Assembly: GCA_000156155.1 (NCBI GenBank)
Contig: DS995299.1
Span: 521,827-585,826 of the forward strand
Direction of reading: 5' to 3'
DNA: 64,000 nt
Origin: a beta proteobacterium KB13
Lineage (GTDB): Bacteria; Pseudomonadota; Gammaproteobacteria; Burkholderiales; Methylophilaceae
This document shows, piece by piece, positions 47,537 to 57,685 of this stretch; the stretch's first letter is position 1; every line of letters starts with the position of its first letter. The notes under the pieces were generated by a model. The model saw only the letters and a program-made list of their open reading frames with translations. It searched no databases and had not been told where the DNA came from. A program made the translations under genes and the position numbers.

Positions 47537-48790
47537 ATGAGTGACCAGGACAAAGATAAGTCATTGTTTTGTTCCTTCTGCGGAAAAAATCAGCACGAGG
47601 TAAAAAAACTAATAGCTGGCCCATCAGTTTTTATTTGTGATGAGTGTATTGATCTTTGCACCGACATTATTAAAGAAGAAATAAAAGCTGCTGACTCAAA
47701 AAAATCTGTTGATACCGAGTACATTCCTAAGCCTCAAGAAATCTTTGATCAACTAAATCATCATATTATTGGTCAAAACCATGCGAAAAAATCATTGTCA
47801 GTCGCTGTCTACAATCATTATAAAAGACTCGGCAGCAACAGTGATGATATAAAAATTGCTAAAAGCAATATTCTCTTAATTGGACCGACTGGATCTGGTA
47901 AGACATTATTAGCACAATCCTTAGCCTCATTCCTGAATGTTCCTTTTGTCATCGCTGATGCAACAACATTAACTGAAGCGGGCTATGTTGGCGAAGACGT
48001 TGAAAATATTATGCAAAAATTATTGCAAAAATGTGATTACGATGTCAGCAAGGCTCAAAAGGGAATCATATACATTGATGAGGTAGACAAAATATCACGA
48101 AAATCAGATAACCCTTCTATAACTCGAGATGTGTCAGGTGAAGGCGTGCAGCAAGCTTTATTAAAATTAATTGAGGGTACTGTAGCCTCCGTTCCTCCTC
48201 AGGGCGGTAGAAAGCATCCTAATCAAGAATTTGTTCAAATTGATACTTCGAATATCCTATTTATCTGTGGCGGGGCATTTGACGGTCTTGAAAAAGTCAT
48301 TCAAAGAAGATTGGAAAGTAATAGTATAGGTTTTGGAGCAAATGTAGCTTCTAAGAATGACAGTAGAACCACATATCAGCTTTTAAAAGAAACTGAATCT
48401 GAAGACTTGGTTAAATTTGGTCTAATACCTGAGTTTATTGGACGTTTGCCAGTTATCTCTGCTCTCGAGCCACTTGATATTGATGCGCTAACAAAAATTC
48501 TCATAGAGCCTAAAAATGCATTAATCAAACAGTATAAGAAACTCTTTGAAATTGAAGGAGTAGAACTAGAATTTAGAGATCAGGCGTTAATTCATATTGC
48601 AAAAAAAGCCCTAGATCGAAACACTGGAGCCCGTGGACTTAGATCGATTTTAGAAGAAACTCTTCAGGATGTTATGTTTGATATTCCATCTGATAAAACA
48701 ATTGAAAAAGTAATCATTGACGAAAAAACGATCACTGAAAACAACAAACCAATTTTAATCCACTCAGATCAAAAGAAAATTAATCAATAA
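47537..48790 (+). CDS. clpX: ATP-dependent Clp protease ATPase subunit ClpX
   Basis: AAA+ unfoldase that feeds substrates to ClpP. The N-terminal zinc-binding domain (CSFCGKN...CDECIDLC), Walker A (GPTGSGKT), Walker B ([10 protein letters not shown]), the pore GYVGEDVE loop and sensor regions are intact in 417 residues. Its gene precedes lon, separated by 76 bases that hold a candidate heat-shock promoter. Confidence 0.97.
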   Translation: MSDQDKDKSLFCSFCGKNQHEVKKLIAGPSVFICDECIDLCTDIIKEEIKAADSKKSVDTEYIPKPQEIFDQLNHHIIGQNHAKKSLSVAVYNHYKRLGSNSDDIKIAKSNILLIGPTGSGKTLLAQSLASFLNVPFVIADATTLTEAGYVGEDVENIMQKLLQKCDYDVSKAQKGIIYIDEVDKISRKSDNPSITRDVSGEGVQQALLKLIEGTVASVPPQGGRKHPNQEFVQIDTSNILFICGGAFDGLEKVIQRRLESNSIGFGANVASKNDSRTTYQLLKETESEDLVKFGLIPEFIGRLPVISALEPLDIDALTKILIEPKNALIKQYKKLFEIEGVELEFRDQALIHIAKKALDRNTGARGLRSILEETLQDVMFDIPSDKTIEKVIIDEKTITENNKPILIHSDQKKINQ

Positions 48791-48802
48791 TTCTATTAAT
48801 TC

Positions 48803-48830
48803 CTTGAATTATTCTGATTAGCCCTCATAA
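48803..48830 (+). promoter_or_regulatory. Candidate sigma-32 (heat-shock) promoter of lon
   Basis: CTTGAA at 48,803-48,808 and CCCTCATAA at 48,822-48,830, separated by 13 bases, resemble the sigma-32 elements CTTGAA and CCCCATNTA. It lies in the only sizeable gap in this operon, directly before lon, a classical heat-shock gene. Confidence 0.55.
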
Positions 48831-48866
48831 TAAATATTAAGAATAAATTAATTATATAGATAGAAA

Positions 48867-51275
48867 ATGGCTCAAGAAAAAATCAATCCTATAACCCCCT
48901 TGTTACCCTTAAGAGATGTTGTTGTTTATCCTCAGCTTGTCATTCCTTTATTCGTGGGGCGCGATAAATCAATTAAAGCGATTGAAAAGGCAAATAATGG
49001 AGATAAGCAGATATTGCTAGTCGCCCAAAAATCAGCTAACAAGGATGACCCAGATGTTAAAGATTTATTTGAAATCGGAACTTTAGCAACGATCTTACAA
49101 ATGTTAAAGCTTCCTGATGGAACGGTTAAAGTTCTTGTGGAAGGTGTTGAGAGAATTCAATTAACTAAGTTTTACGATTCTGGTGAATTTTGGTCTGCGG
49201 AGTCTAAGGTGATTAAATCTCGTGAAGTGAAGGATAAGAAATCGATTGCATTGATGCGCACGCTATATTCACAGTTTGATCAATATGTGAAGCTTAATAA
49301 GAAGATCCCACCTGAGTTACTGACAACCTTATCATCAATTGAAGAGCCTGGACGAATGGCTGATTCAATTGCAGCAAATTTAAATCTTAAGCTGCAAGAT
49401 AAGCAAAAATTACTTGAGACGATAAATGTTCGCGAAAGACTTGATCTTTTATTGTCACTTCTTGAGGCTGAACTTGATATCCTTCAGGTAGAAAAAAGAA
49501 TCAGAGGGCGTGTCAAGCGTCAGATGGAAAAATCTCAAAGAGAGTATTACCTAAATGAGCAAGTCAAAGCGATTCAAAAGGAACTTGGCGAACAAGATGA
49601 GACAGCTGAATTCGACGAATTAGAGAAAAAAATTAACACCGTTGGAATGTCTAAAGAAGCTCAAGATAAAGCCTTAGGTGAATTAAGAAAGTTAAAAATG
49701 ATGTCACCGATGTCTGCAGAGGCCTCCGTGGTGAGAACTTATATTGAGACTTTAATCAATCTTCCTTGGTCGAGTAAAACCAAAATCAATTCAAGTCTGA
49801 AAGATGCCGAAACTATTCTAGATGCCGATCATCATGGCCTTGATAAGGTGAAAGAAAGAATTATTGAGTATCTAGCAGTACAACAACGAGTTGATAAAGT
49901 TAAATCTCCAATCCTTTGCCTTGTTGGACCGCCTGGTGTTGGTAAAACTTCGCTTGGTCAAAGTATCGCCAAAGCAGTAAATAGAAAATTTATCAGAATG
50001 GCGTTAGGTGGAGTTCGTGATGAATCAGAAATTCGAGGCCACCGAAAAACATATATCGGATCGATGCCTGGAAAAGTATTGCAAAATATGACCAAAGTTG
50101 CTGTTAATAATCCACTATTTCTTCTGGATGAAGTGGATAAAATGGGTCAGGATTTTAGAGGAGATCCATCATCAGCTCTACTTGAAGTTTTAGATCCAGA
50201 ACAAAACCATACCTTTATCGATCACTATGCAGAAGTAGAATATGACCTATCAGATGTTATGTTTGTGGCTACTGCAAATACATTAAATATTCCCGAGCCT
50301 CTTTTAGATCGAATGGAGATTATTCGATTGCCTGGTTACACAGAGCAAGAAAAAATAGATATTGCACTGACACATTTGGTGCCTAAGCAACTAAAAGCGC
50401 ATGGTTTAAAAAGAAGTGAATTGAATATTGCACAGTCAGCAGTCAAAAGCATTATTCAGTTTTACACTCGCGAAGCTGGAGTGAGAAGGTTAGAGCAGGA
50501 AATCGCAAAAATCTGTAGAAAATCTGTTAAACAATTACTTACCAAGAGAAAACTGAAAAAAATATCAGTGACGGCAAAAAATGTTAATGACTTCCTAGGT
50601 GTTAAAATTTATGACATCGGATTGGCCTCGAAAAAAAGTCAGGTTGGTCAGGTTACAGGCTTAGCCTGGACACAAGTGGGCGGAGAGTTATTAACAATCG
50701 AGTCAGTGATTATGCCAGGCAAAGGAAAAATAAATCTTACTGGTAAGCTTGGTGATGTAATGAAAGAATCCATACATGCAGCACTTAGTGTTGTGCGGAG
50801 TCGGTCCAAGAAGCTCCATATCTCTGAAGAGTTCTATGAAAAAAATGATTTTCATATCCACTTACCAGAAGCTGCTACACCTAAAGACGGCCCTAGCGCA
50901 GGCATTGGTATGACCACAGGAATCATTTCATCTCTAACAGGTATTCCTGTGCGTGCAGATGTCGCAATGACGGGAGAAATTACCTTAAGAGGCGAGGTGT
51001 TACCTATTGGAGGTTTAAAAGAAAAATTATTAGCAGCCCACCGCGGTGGAATCAAAAAGGTCATTATTCCGCACCTCAATACAAAGGACCTTATTGATAT
51101 CTCCCAAGAGGTGCTAAAAAAAGTTGAGGTTATTCCAGTTAAAACAATTGATGAGGTGCTTAAAATTGCTTTGACTAAAGATCCTGAAAACTTAAAAGTT
51201 AGTAAAACAAGAGCTGCAAAAAAGACGGTCTCAAAGAATCGTTTAGAGAAAATCGACAAATCTATAGCACATTAA
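48867..51275 (+). CDS. lon: ATP-dependent protease Lon
   Basis: AAA+ serine protease of 802 residues. It has an N-terminal substrate-binding domain (TPLLPLRDVVVYP), Walker A (GPPGVGKTS), Walker B (LFLLDEVDKM) and a C-terminal protease domain with the catalytic serine in PKDGPSAGIGM and its lysine downstream. A basic C-terminal extension of about 25 residues follows the protease domain. It ends the tig-clpP-clpX-lon block and is followed by two tRNA genes. Confidence 0.97.
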   Translation: MAQEKINPITPLLPLRDVVVYPQLVIPLFVGRDKSIKAIEKANNGDKQILLVAQKSANKDDPDVKDLFEIGTLATILQMLKLPDGTVKVLVEGVERIQLTKFYDSGEFWSAESKVIKSREVKDKKSIALMRTLYSQFDQYVKLNKKIPPELLTTLSSIEEPGRMADSIAANLNLKLQDKQKLLETINVRERLDLLLSLLEAELDILQVEKRIRGRVKRQMEKSQREYYLNEQVKAIQKELGEQDETAEFDELEKKINTVGMSKEAQDKALGELRKLKMMSPMSAEASVVRTYIETLINLPWSSKTKINSSLKDAETILDADHHGLDKVKERIIEYLAVQQRVDKVKSPILCLVGPPGVGKTSLGQSIAKAVNRKFIRMALGGVRDESEIRGHRKTYIGSMPGKVLQNMTKVAVNNPLFLLDEVDKMGQDFRGDPSSALLEVLDPEQNHTFIDHYAEVEYDLSDVMFVATANTLNIPEPLLDRMEIIRLPGYTEQEKIDIALTHLVPKQLKAHGLKRSELNIAQSAVKSIIQFYTREAGVRRLEQEIAKICRKSVKQLLTKRKLKKISVTAKNVNDFLGVKIYDIGLASKKSQVGQVTGLAWTQVGGELLTIESVIMPGKGKINLTGKLGDVMKESIHAALSVVRSRSKKLHISEEFYEKNDFHIHLPEAATPKDGPSAGIGMTTGIISSLTGIPVRADVAMTGEITLRGEVLPIGGLKEKLLAAHRGGIKKVIIPHLNTKDLIDISQEVLKKVEVIPVKTIDEVLKIALTKDPENLKVSKTRAAKKTVSKNRLEKIDKSIAH

Positions 51276-51332
51276 ATTTAAGCTAGCATTTCATCATTTC
51301 TTATTGTAGAATGGCGTCCTCGATATTATTTT

Positions 51333-51408
51333 GGGTGCTTAGCTCAGCTGGTAGAGCGTCGCCCTTACAAGGCGAATGTCGGCGGTTCGATCCCGTCAGC
51401 ACCCACCA
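51333..51408 (+). tRNA. tRNA-Val (TAC anticodon)
   Basis: Acceptor GGGTGCT pairs with AGCACCC; discriminator A; CCA encoded at 51,406-51,408. The anticodon stem TCGCC/GGCGA encloses CTTACAA with TAC at positions 34-36. D-arm AGCTCAGCTGGTAGAGC and T-arm GGTTCGATCCC are canonical. Confidence 0.97.
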
Positions 51409-51414
51409 AAATAA

Positions 51415-51491
51415 GGAGTGGTAGTTCAGTTGGTTAGAATACCGGCCTGTCACGCCGGGGGTCGCGGGTTCGAGTCCCGTCCACTCCGCCA
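51415..51491 (+). tRNA. tRNA-Asp (GTC anticodon)
   Basis: Acceptor GGAGTGG pairs with CCACTCC; discriminator G; CCA encoded at the 3' end. The anticodon loop CTGTCAC gives GTC. It follows tRNA-Val by six bases, so both are probably one transcript, possibly running into ppiD 40 bases downstream. Confidence 0.97.
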
Positions 51492-51531
51492 ACTTTTTAG
51501 AACTTTTTGACGCAAGAAGGTCATAAAAATC

Positions 51532-53415
51532 ATGTTAGAAACAATTAGAAATGGTTTAGAAAAAAAATGGGCTAAAGTGGTTTTAGCCATCATTGTTGTT
51601 CCATTTGCTCTTTTTGGTATTGACTCTTACCTCAACTCAATGGGTTCAAATGTCACTGTTGCCTCGGTTAATAATTTTGAGATTACTGCTCAAGATTTTC
51701 AGCGCTCCATGATGGTTCTTCAAGAAAGACTTGATGCCGAAGGTCAGGATCGCTCAATCCTTCAATCGCCAGAATTTAGAAAAAGCGTTATTGATTCTCT
51801 AGTTGACAGTCAACTAATTAAGTCTGCAGTCGACAAATATAATTTCCGTATCTCTGATGACCAACTCTCGACCTATATTGTAGGAATGCCTGATTTCCAA
51901 GAGAATGGGAAATTTTCACAGGACAGGTATGATCAAATTGTCCAATATAACGGCCTGACACCTAAGAAATTAGAGCAACAAATACGTGGTGATATGGCAA
52001 CACAACAGATACAAGGAACTTTAGCTAATTTGACTTACTTCCCTAAAAAAAATATTGAAGAGATAGCTAAGATTGCCTATCAAAAAAGACATGTCAAGCT
52101 ATATGATATGTTACTGCTTGACTATGAAGATAAAATTAAAGTAACTGATGATGAGATCAAAGAGTTTTATGAAGCCAACACAGATTCATTTATCCGACCT
52201 GACCAGGTTAAGATTGAGTTTGTTGTTTATTCCGTGGCAAATATCGTACCCAATGTAAGTGTCACTGATGAAGAAGTGAAAGAGTTTTATGAGTTTAATA
52301 AGCAAAACTATGAAGGCGATGAAGAGCGTTCCGCTAGTCACATACTCTTTATGGCTGACGCATCTCAGTCTGATGAAGAGGTCGAAAAAGTAAGGCAAAA
52401 GGCTTCAAATGTTTTAAAAGATATAAAGAAAGATCCAAATAAATTCGAGGAATATGCCAAAGATCTATCACAAGATCCCGAATCCGCTAAAAATGGTGGA
52501 TCACTAGGATTTTTCAAAAGAGGGGTGATGGTTAAGGAGTTTGAAGAATCTGCTTTTACATTAAATAAAGGTGAGATTTCTGATTTAGTCAGGACAGATT
52601 TTGGTTTTCATATCATTCGTCTCGATGATGTCAAAGGCGATCAAGTATCATTCAAAGATGTTAAAGCTCAAGTAAAAGGTGAGCTGCTATACGGAAAAGC
52701 TTTGGAAATTTATAATACCAATGCTGAAGATTTTAGTAATATCGTATACGAACAGAAAGAATCTTTAGATCCAGTTGTCAAAAAATATAATCTTGATGTT
52801 CAACAGAGCCCATGGATGTCAAAGGCTGACGCTGAAAACTTCTTCAATAACCCTGTTTTTTCTGAGGCTGTTTTTGATCAAACCATCATTGACAGCAAAT
52901 TTAATACTCCAGCTATTGAAGTTTCACCAAATAATCTTGTTTCGGCTAGGGTTGTAGACTTTAGAAAGTCTGAGGCTCAGGCACTGGACGATGTTAAAGA
53001 CGAGGTTAAAAGCTTCTTAAAGAAAAGAAACTCACAAGAAAATTTAATCAATGATGGTAATAAATTGGTTGAAGGACTTCAAGATGGTTCTGCGAAAGAG
53101 CCTAAGTGGATTGATGAATTAACCATTGACAGATCCGACAAACAGGGATTATCAGATGTTATTGCAGAAGAGATATTTAAAATGAACTCCTCTACCTTGC
53201 CAATTTACTCAGGAATCTATGATCCCAAAGGCGAATTTATGGTCATAAAACTAGATAAAGTCGACTCAGAGAGTATATTAGAAGAAGATGTAGAGTTCTT
53301 CAACGAAGAGTTTATGGCTGCTATTGAAAAAGAGATTGAGAAATCTTATGTTGAAGATTTAAGAGCTGATTCAAAAGTTAAAATCAACTCTAAGTTTCTT
53401 CAATTTGCTCAGTAA
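51532..53415 (+). CDS. ppiD: Periplasmic folding chaperone / peptidyl-prolyl isomerase PpiD
   Basis: Inner-membrane-anchored periplasmic chaperone of 627 residues. A membrane anchor (about residues 15-34) precedes the SurA_N-like region, and a parvulin-type rotamase domain lies at about residues 264-368 (ASHILFM ... NGGSLGFFKRG ... FGFHIIRLDD). In E. coli PpiD works with YfgM at the Sec translocon, and yfgM is encoded at 5,189. A Shine-Dalgarno (AAGAAGG) is 11 bases upstream. Position after lon and tRNAs is standard. Confidence 0.95.
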   Translation: MLETIRNGLEKKWAKVVLAIIVVPFALFGIDSYLNSMGSNVTVASVNNFEITAQDFQRSMMVLQERLDAEGQDRSILQSPEFRKSVIDSLVDSQLIKSAVDKYNFRISDDQLSTYIVGMPDFQENGKFSQDRYDQIVQYNGLTPKKLEQQIRGDMATQQIQGTLANLTYFPKKNIEEIAKIAYQKRHVKLYDMLLLDYEDKIKVTDDEIKEFYEANTDSFIRPDQVKIEFVVYSVANIVPNVSVTDEEVKEFYEFNKQNYEGDEERSASHILFMADASQSDEEVEKVRQKASNVLKDIKKDPNKFEEYAKDLSQDPESAKNGGSLGFFKRGVMVKEFEESAFTLNKGEISDLVRTDFGFHIIRLDDVKGDQVSFKDVKAQVKGELLYGKALEIYNTNAEDFSNIVYEQKESLDPVVKKYNLDVQQSPWMSKADAENFFNNPVFSEAVFDQTIIDSKFNTPAIEVSPNNLVSARVVDFRKSEAQALDDVKDEVKSFLKKRNSQENLINDGNKLVEGLQDGSAKEPKWIDELTIDRSDKQGLSDVIAEEIFKMNSSTLPIYSGIYDPKGEFMVIKLDKVDSESILEEDVEFFNEEFMAAIEKEIEKSYVEDLRADSKVKINSKFLQFAQ

Positions 53416-53418
53416 AAT

Positions 53419-54201
53419 CTATTCGATTGCCCCGGCGGCAGTTATGTTCATACCACCATCTACATAAGATACCTCACCAGTGATTCCGCTTGCGAGGTCA
53501 CTGCAGAGAAATGCTGCAGCATTACCCACCTCATCTATGGTCACATTTCGTCTTAACGAGGCATGCTTCTCATTAAATGAATACATTTTGTCAAAGTCAG
53601 AAATACCCGACGCTGCTAAGGTTTTTATAGGACCTGCTGATACCGCATTTACCCGAATTCCTTTTGGACCTAGACTTTGAGACATATAGCGCACGTTAGC
53701 TTCTAAACTGGCTTTTGCTAAGCCCATGACATTATAGTTAGGCATTGTTCTTTCAGCGCCAAGATAACTTACGGTGAGCAAGCTTGCATCGCTTGATAGC
53801 ATTGGTAAAGCTGCCTTAGCTAGTGCGGTAAAGCTGTATGAACTAACATCATGAGCTATACGAAAATTTTCTCTTGAAGTGTTTTCAATAAAGTCTCCCT
53901 GCAATGCATCCTTTGGAACAAAGGCAATAGAGTGAACCAATATATCAAAATGATCCCAGTGTTTTTTTAATAGATCAAATAGATTATTAATTTGATCATC
54001 ATCTGATACGTCACAAGGTAATACAATATTTGAATTAAAATTTGCTGCTAGTTTCTGGACTCGTTGTTCATGCTTATCTATTTGATGAGTAAAGGCTAAC
54101 TCAGCCCCTTGCTGATGCATTGCATTCGCAATACCGTAAGCGATCGATCGATCACTCAATAAACCTAAAATAAGTGCACGTTTGTTTTTTAAAAAAGACA
54201 T
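53419..54201 (-). CDS. fabI: Enoyl-[acyl-carrier-protein] reductase [NADH] FabI
   Basis: Last reductive step of fatty-acid elongation; short-chain dehydrogenase fold of 260 residues. The N-terminal [10 protein letters not shown] nucleotide region and the catalytic Tyr-x6-Lys (YNVMGLAK) with a preceding YLGAERTMP segment are FabI-type. Its stop is four bases from the convergent ppiD stop. It lies 20 bases after the peptide-type permease genes and probably shares their transcript. Confidence 0.96.
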   Translation of the reverse strand: MSFLKNKRALILGLLSDRSIAYGIANAMHQQGAELAFTHQIDKHEQRVQKLAANFNSNIVLPCDVSDDDQINNLFDLLKKHWDHFDILVHSIAFVPKDALQGDFIENTSRENFRIAHDVSSYSFTALAKAALPMLSSDASLLTVSYLGAERTMPNYNVMGLAKASLEANVRYMSQSLGPKGIRVNAVSAGPIKTLAASGISDFDKMYSFNEKHASLRRNVTIDEVGNAAAFLCSDLASGITGEVSYVDGGMNITAAGAIE

Positions 54202-54221
54202 GGATACCTCGTATATATCTG

Positions 54222-55034
54222 TTACGTATTCTGATCAAAGTTATCTCTAAGACCCTCCCCGAGTAAATTATAACCCAATACGGTAATTAATATAGCAAGT
54301 CCAGGAAACAATGATAGCCACCAAGCAAATTGGATGTACTCTTTTCCGTCAGTCAATATATTTCCCCATGAGGCTGTAGGTGCCTGAACTCCAAGCCCAA
54401 GGAAGCTTAGGCCAGATTCAACCAATACAGCACTGGCAACACCCAAGACGGTGCTCACAATAATTGGACCTAGGCTGTTGGGTAATAGGTGAGTAAGAAT
54501 AATTCTAAAGTCACTTGCCCCCAACGTCTGAGCTGCGAGCACGAAATCACGTTCCTTTAAACTCAAGAATTCTGCCCTTACCAGTCTAGTGACGCCCATC
54601 CATGAAGTTAACCCGATGACGATCATGATATTCCAAATGGAGGGGGTTAGGAAAGCTATGACCGCAAGAATAAGAAAAAATGAGGGTATCGATAACATGA
54701 CATCAACCAATCGCATAATAATGGTATCAGCAATGCCACGATAATATCCTGCTACAGAGCCTAAAATGATTCCAATGATGGTTGATATTCCAACCGCGAC
54801 AATTCCAACAAGAAGTGATATTTGTGCTCCATGTAACATTCGAGAAAAGACATCGCGACCCAGTGCATCCGTACCCATCCAGTGGGTTCCGTCAGGAGAT
54901 AAAAGGATCGCATTGATATTAATATAATTTGGATCAAACGGGCTCAGATACCCTGCAAAAATAGCAAGTACTCCTATTATTGAGATAATTATTAACCCGG
55001 CTAAAGACATTGGATTTTTTATAATCTTTCTCAT
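54222..55034 (-). CDS. Peptide-type ABC transporter permease (OppC/YejE-like)
   Basis: Inner-membrane permease with an N-terminal transmembrane segment (about residues 8-27), the [20 protein letters not shown] motif typical of OppC/DppC, and the EAA loop in which the permease contacts its ATPase ([20 protein letters not shown] region). The ATG at 55,034 overlaps the upstream permease stop as ATGA; an earlier in-frame ATG at 55,070 would add 12 unlikely residues. Length 270. No ATPase gene is adjacent. Confidence 0.9.
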   Translation of the reverse strand: MRKIIKNPMSLAGLIIISIIGVLAIFAGYLSPFDPNYININAILLSPDGTHWMGTDALGRDVFSRMLHGAQISLLVGIVAVGISTIIGIILGSVAGYYRGIADTIIMRLVDVMLSIPSFFLILAVIAFLTPSIWNIMIVIGLTSWMGVTRLVRAEFLSLKERDFVLAAQTLGASDFRIILTHLLPNSLGPIIVSTVLGVASAVLVESGLSFLGLGVQAPTASWGNILTDGKEYIQFAWWLSLFPGLAILITVLGYNLLGEGLRDNFDQNT

Positions 55035-56050
55035 TTGGCAAGCCCTCGTCGAATTCTGGGATCTGCCCACGCATAAGCTAAATCTGCAACTAAATTACCT
55101 AGCAATGTTAAGATGGAACCAATAGTCAATATTCCCATTACAACAGGAAAGTCACGCATCAGGACAGCGTCAAAAAATAACTTACCCATTCCAGGGATAG
55201 CAAAGATTGACTCAGCAATCACTGAGCCACCAATTAAACCGGGAATAGATAATCCCAAGATTGTAATTAATGGAAGTAGGGCATTTTTTAAAGTATGTAC
55301 AAAAACAACTTTTTTTTCATAAAGACCTTTTGCCCGAGCTGTTTTGATGAAATCTTGATTAAGAATTTCAATCATTCCGTTTCGAACATAAAGTGAAATT
55401 CCTGCCAATCCGCTCAAACAAGAGATAAATACAGGCAATGCTAGATGTTTTAAAAGATCAAGTATTTGGCCTAACTTACTCATTTGCTCGTATCCAATGG
55501 AATGTAATCCTGAGATTGGCAATACCTGATTAACAACCCCAAATGAGTACATTAGAATCAATGCTAACCAAAATCCAGGGATAGCAAAACCAACAAAGAC
55601 AAACAAGGTTATCACCCGATCAGGGATCTTATTTTTCTTTATAGCGGCAATTGTTCCCAGTAGGATAGAAATAGAGAAAATAAGGAGTATGGTTAAAAGA
55701 TTAATTAAAAGGGTTATCGGGAGTGCTTTTTGAATTAAGCCTGGCTTAATGTTGCCATTTTCATCTTTTTTTTCCCATAGCACAGGCCTTTGGTGTGATG
55801 CAAATGACGAACCAAAGTCTAACTGAACAATTCTTTTTAACCATAAACCGTATTGGACAACAATAGGTTTATCAAGATTGTATAATTCTCTTAGCTTTTG
55901 ACGTGATTCCTCACTAGCTTTTGGGTTAAAAGCACTCTCATTGGATGTTATGTCACCTGGAGCTAAATGCATTATAAAAAAAGATATCAAACTGATACCA
56001 ATCAACATAGGAATCATCCAGAGTATTCTTTTGATCAAATAATTTAACAT
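55031..56050 (-). CDS. Peptide-type ABC transporter permease (OppB/YejB-like)
   Basis: A 339-residue inner-membrane permease with the family N-terminus (YLIKRILWMIPMLIGISLISFF, then HLAPGD) and the conserved EAA region (FIKTARAKGLYEKKVVFVHTLKNALLP). It begins directly at the binding-protein stop (TAAATG) and overlaps the second permease by four bases. Together with the binding protein this makes an importer lacking only its ATPases, which match those at 3,548-5,173. Confidence 0.9.
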   Translation of the reverse strand: MLNYLIKRILWMIPMLIGISLISFFIMHLAPGDITSNESAFNPKASEESRQKLRELYNLDKPIVVQYGLWLKRIVQLDFGSSFASHQRPVLWEKKDENGNIKPGLIQKALPITLLINLLTILLIFSISILLGTIAAIKKNKIPDRVITLFVFVGFAIPGFWLALILMYSFGVVNQVLPISGLHSIGYEQMSKLGQILDLLKHLALPVFISCLSGLAGISLYVRNGMIEILNQDFIKTARAKGLYEKKVVFVHTLKNALLPLITILGLSIPGLIGGSVIAESIFAIPGMGKLFFDAVLMRDFPVVMGILTIGSILTLLGNLVADLAYAWADPRIRRGLAK

Positions 56051-57679
56051 TTAGAGGCTCATCTCGTTTCTTCTAAATTTCTTTGGAATATACCACTCAT
56101 AGTCGTTATGAAAGACACCTGCGGGTGGAGTAACCCTCTTTACCCCTTTTATTTTTTTATGAATAGCCGTTAAACCATATCCGGCATAGAGGTAAATAAT
56201 GGGTTGTTCATCATAAATAATTTTAGAAAACTCGTCATAGATTTGTTTTCTTTTTTCATTGTTTAGCTCCTTCCTTCCTTCCTCAAGAAGTGTATCAACT
56301 CTAGGATTATTGTATCCAATAAAATTGAATTGACCCGGCCCCTGTTGCGAAGAGTGCCAGATATTATACTGATCAGGATCAAGTGAAAGACTCCAGCCAA
56401 GCACAACAGCCTCAAACTCACCTGTTTTGATAAACCTGTTCACAAAACTTGCCCATTCAATGACCCTGATACTGACATCAATGCCTATATCCTGAAGACG
56501 CCGCTGAATGAGCACTGCAGTCATTTCTCGTTGTTTGTTTTGGTTTGTGAGAATTTCAAAAGCAAGAGTCTTGCCATCTTTTTCGTAGATATTATTTGCA
56601 TTGAGTTGGTAACCAGATGTTTCAAGCAATTCTCTGGATCTACTAACATCAAAAGAAATCTTATTGATCGACTTATTTTCCCAGTAAGTACCAGGCTTAT
56701 AAGGACTGGTAATTTCTTCTCCTAATCCCAGCAAAACACCATTGATAATTTCTTCTTTATTGATAGCATAACTAATCGCTTTTCTGATATTGACGTCATC
56801 AAAAGGCTTTTTCTTTAAATTAAAACCAAAATAGGTATATCCATTACCCATTTCTTTATAGAGATTAATTTTATCGTTCAACTCAGATCGGCTGGGGAAA
56901 ACTCTTGAGTACTGAATTGGGTTTATACTCATCAAATCAATATTTCCTGCAATCAATTCCATAAATTGCGATGATAAGTCAGGAATGATCCGGGTTATTT
57001 TTTCTTCGAGAAGTGGTCGACCATGAACAGAATTAGGGTTAGTTTTAAGTTTTACCTGCTGACCGGTTGTCCATTCATCTAGAGCATAGTAATTACTACC
57101 TGTTGGCCTTAATGAGAAATAGGTATCGTTAATATCTTCATCTTTTAGTAAATGTTCTGGGAGTATGTGCAAGGACGACCATGTTTCAAGAGCAGGTGCA
57201 TAAGGTTCGTCATACTCAGCAGTAAATGTGTAATCGTTTACACATGAAGCTGAGCTGACCAGTTGGTAATCAGACCCGTAAGGAGTTCTTGTGTCTGGAT
57301 CGGTAACTTTCTTCCAGGTAAATAACACGTCTTCACATGTAAAAGGTTTGTCATCAGCCCATTTAATATCTTGCTTTAAATTAAATGTAATTTTTTTATA
57401 ATCATCAGAAATTATCCAGCTGTCAGCCAGGTCTCCTTCAAAACCAAGGTTTTCATCATACTTTAAGAGCGCATTAAAAATTTGCCCAGCAATTGCAGAT
57501 GAGGCAGAGTCACCAGCTATCATTGCAATCAGGTTGTTAGGTTCACCAATCATTGCATTGGTCAGTGCACCTCCTGATTCTGGTAGGGCGGGGTCATCAT
57601 AGTTAGTGTTGTCAAGATTTTGACTATTATTACAACCAACGACAAGACTTAAAAATAATAAAGCTAAAAACTTATGCAT
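56051..57679 (-). CDS. Peptide-type ABC transporter substrate-binding lipoprotein (SBP_bac_5 family)
   Basis: Extracytoplasmic solute-binding protein of 542 residues in the OppA/DppA/YejA family. The signal peptide ends in a lipobox-like VVGC (cysteine at about residue 16), so it is a lipoprotein. Family features are WIISDDYKKITFNLKQDIKWADDKPFTCEDVLFTW-type sequence near residue 95 and AISYAINKEEII in the middle. It heads the three-gene importer cluster. Substrate (oligopeptide, nickel, or other) cannot be deduced. Confidence 0.9.
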   Translation of the reverse strand: MHKFLALLFLSLVVGCNNSQNLDNTNYDDPALPESGGALTNAMIGEPNNLIAMIAGDSASSAIAGQIFNALLKYDENLGFEGDLADSWIISDDYKKITFNLKQDIKWADDKPFTCEDVLFTWKKVTDPDTRTPYGSDYQLVSSASCVNDYTFTAEYDEPYAPALETWSSLHILPEHLLKDEDINDTYFSLRPTGSNYYALDEWTTGQQVKLKTNPNSVHGRPLLEEKITRIIPDLSSQFMELIAGNIDLMSINPIQYSRVFPSRSELNDKINLYKEMGNGYTYFGFNLKKKPFDDVNIRKAISYAINKEEIINGVLLGLGEEITSPYKPGTYWENKSINKISFDVSRSRELLETSGYQLNANNIYEKDGKTLAFEILTNQNKQREMTAVLIQRRLQDIGIDVSIRVIEWASFVNRFIKTGEFEAVVLGWSLSLDPDQYNIWHSSQQGPGQFNFIGYNNPRVDTLLEEGRKELNNEKRKQIYDEFSKIIYDEQPIIYLYAGYGLTAIHKKIKGVKRVTPPAGVFHNDYEWYIPKKFRRNEMSL

Positions 57680-57685
57680 ATATGC

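Noticed and set aside
50852-51259. 135-codon minus-strand open frame inside lon.
   Set aside because: Antisense shadow of a strongly conserved coding region; no ribosome binding site or recognisable domain.
51301-51492. A 63-codon minus-strand open frame with WTGLEPATPGVTGR and LTGSNRRHSPCKG-type sequence.
   Set aside because: This is the familiar false ORF antisense to tRNA genes; it lies exactly over tRNA-Val and tRNA-Asp.
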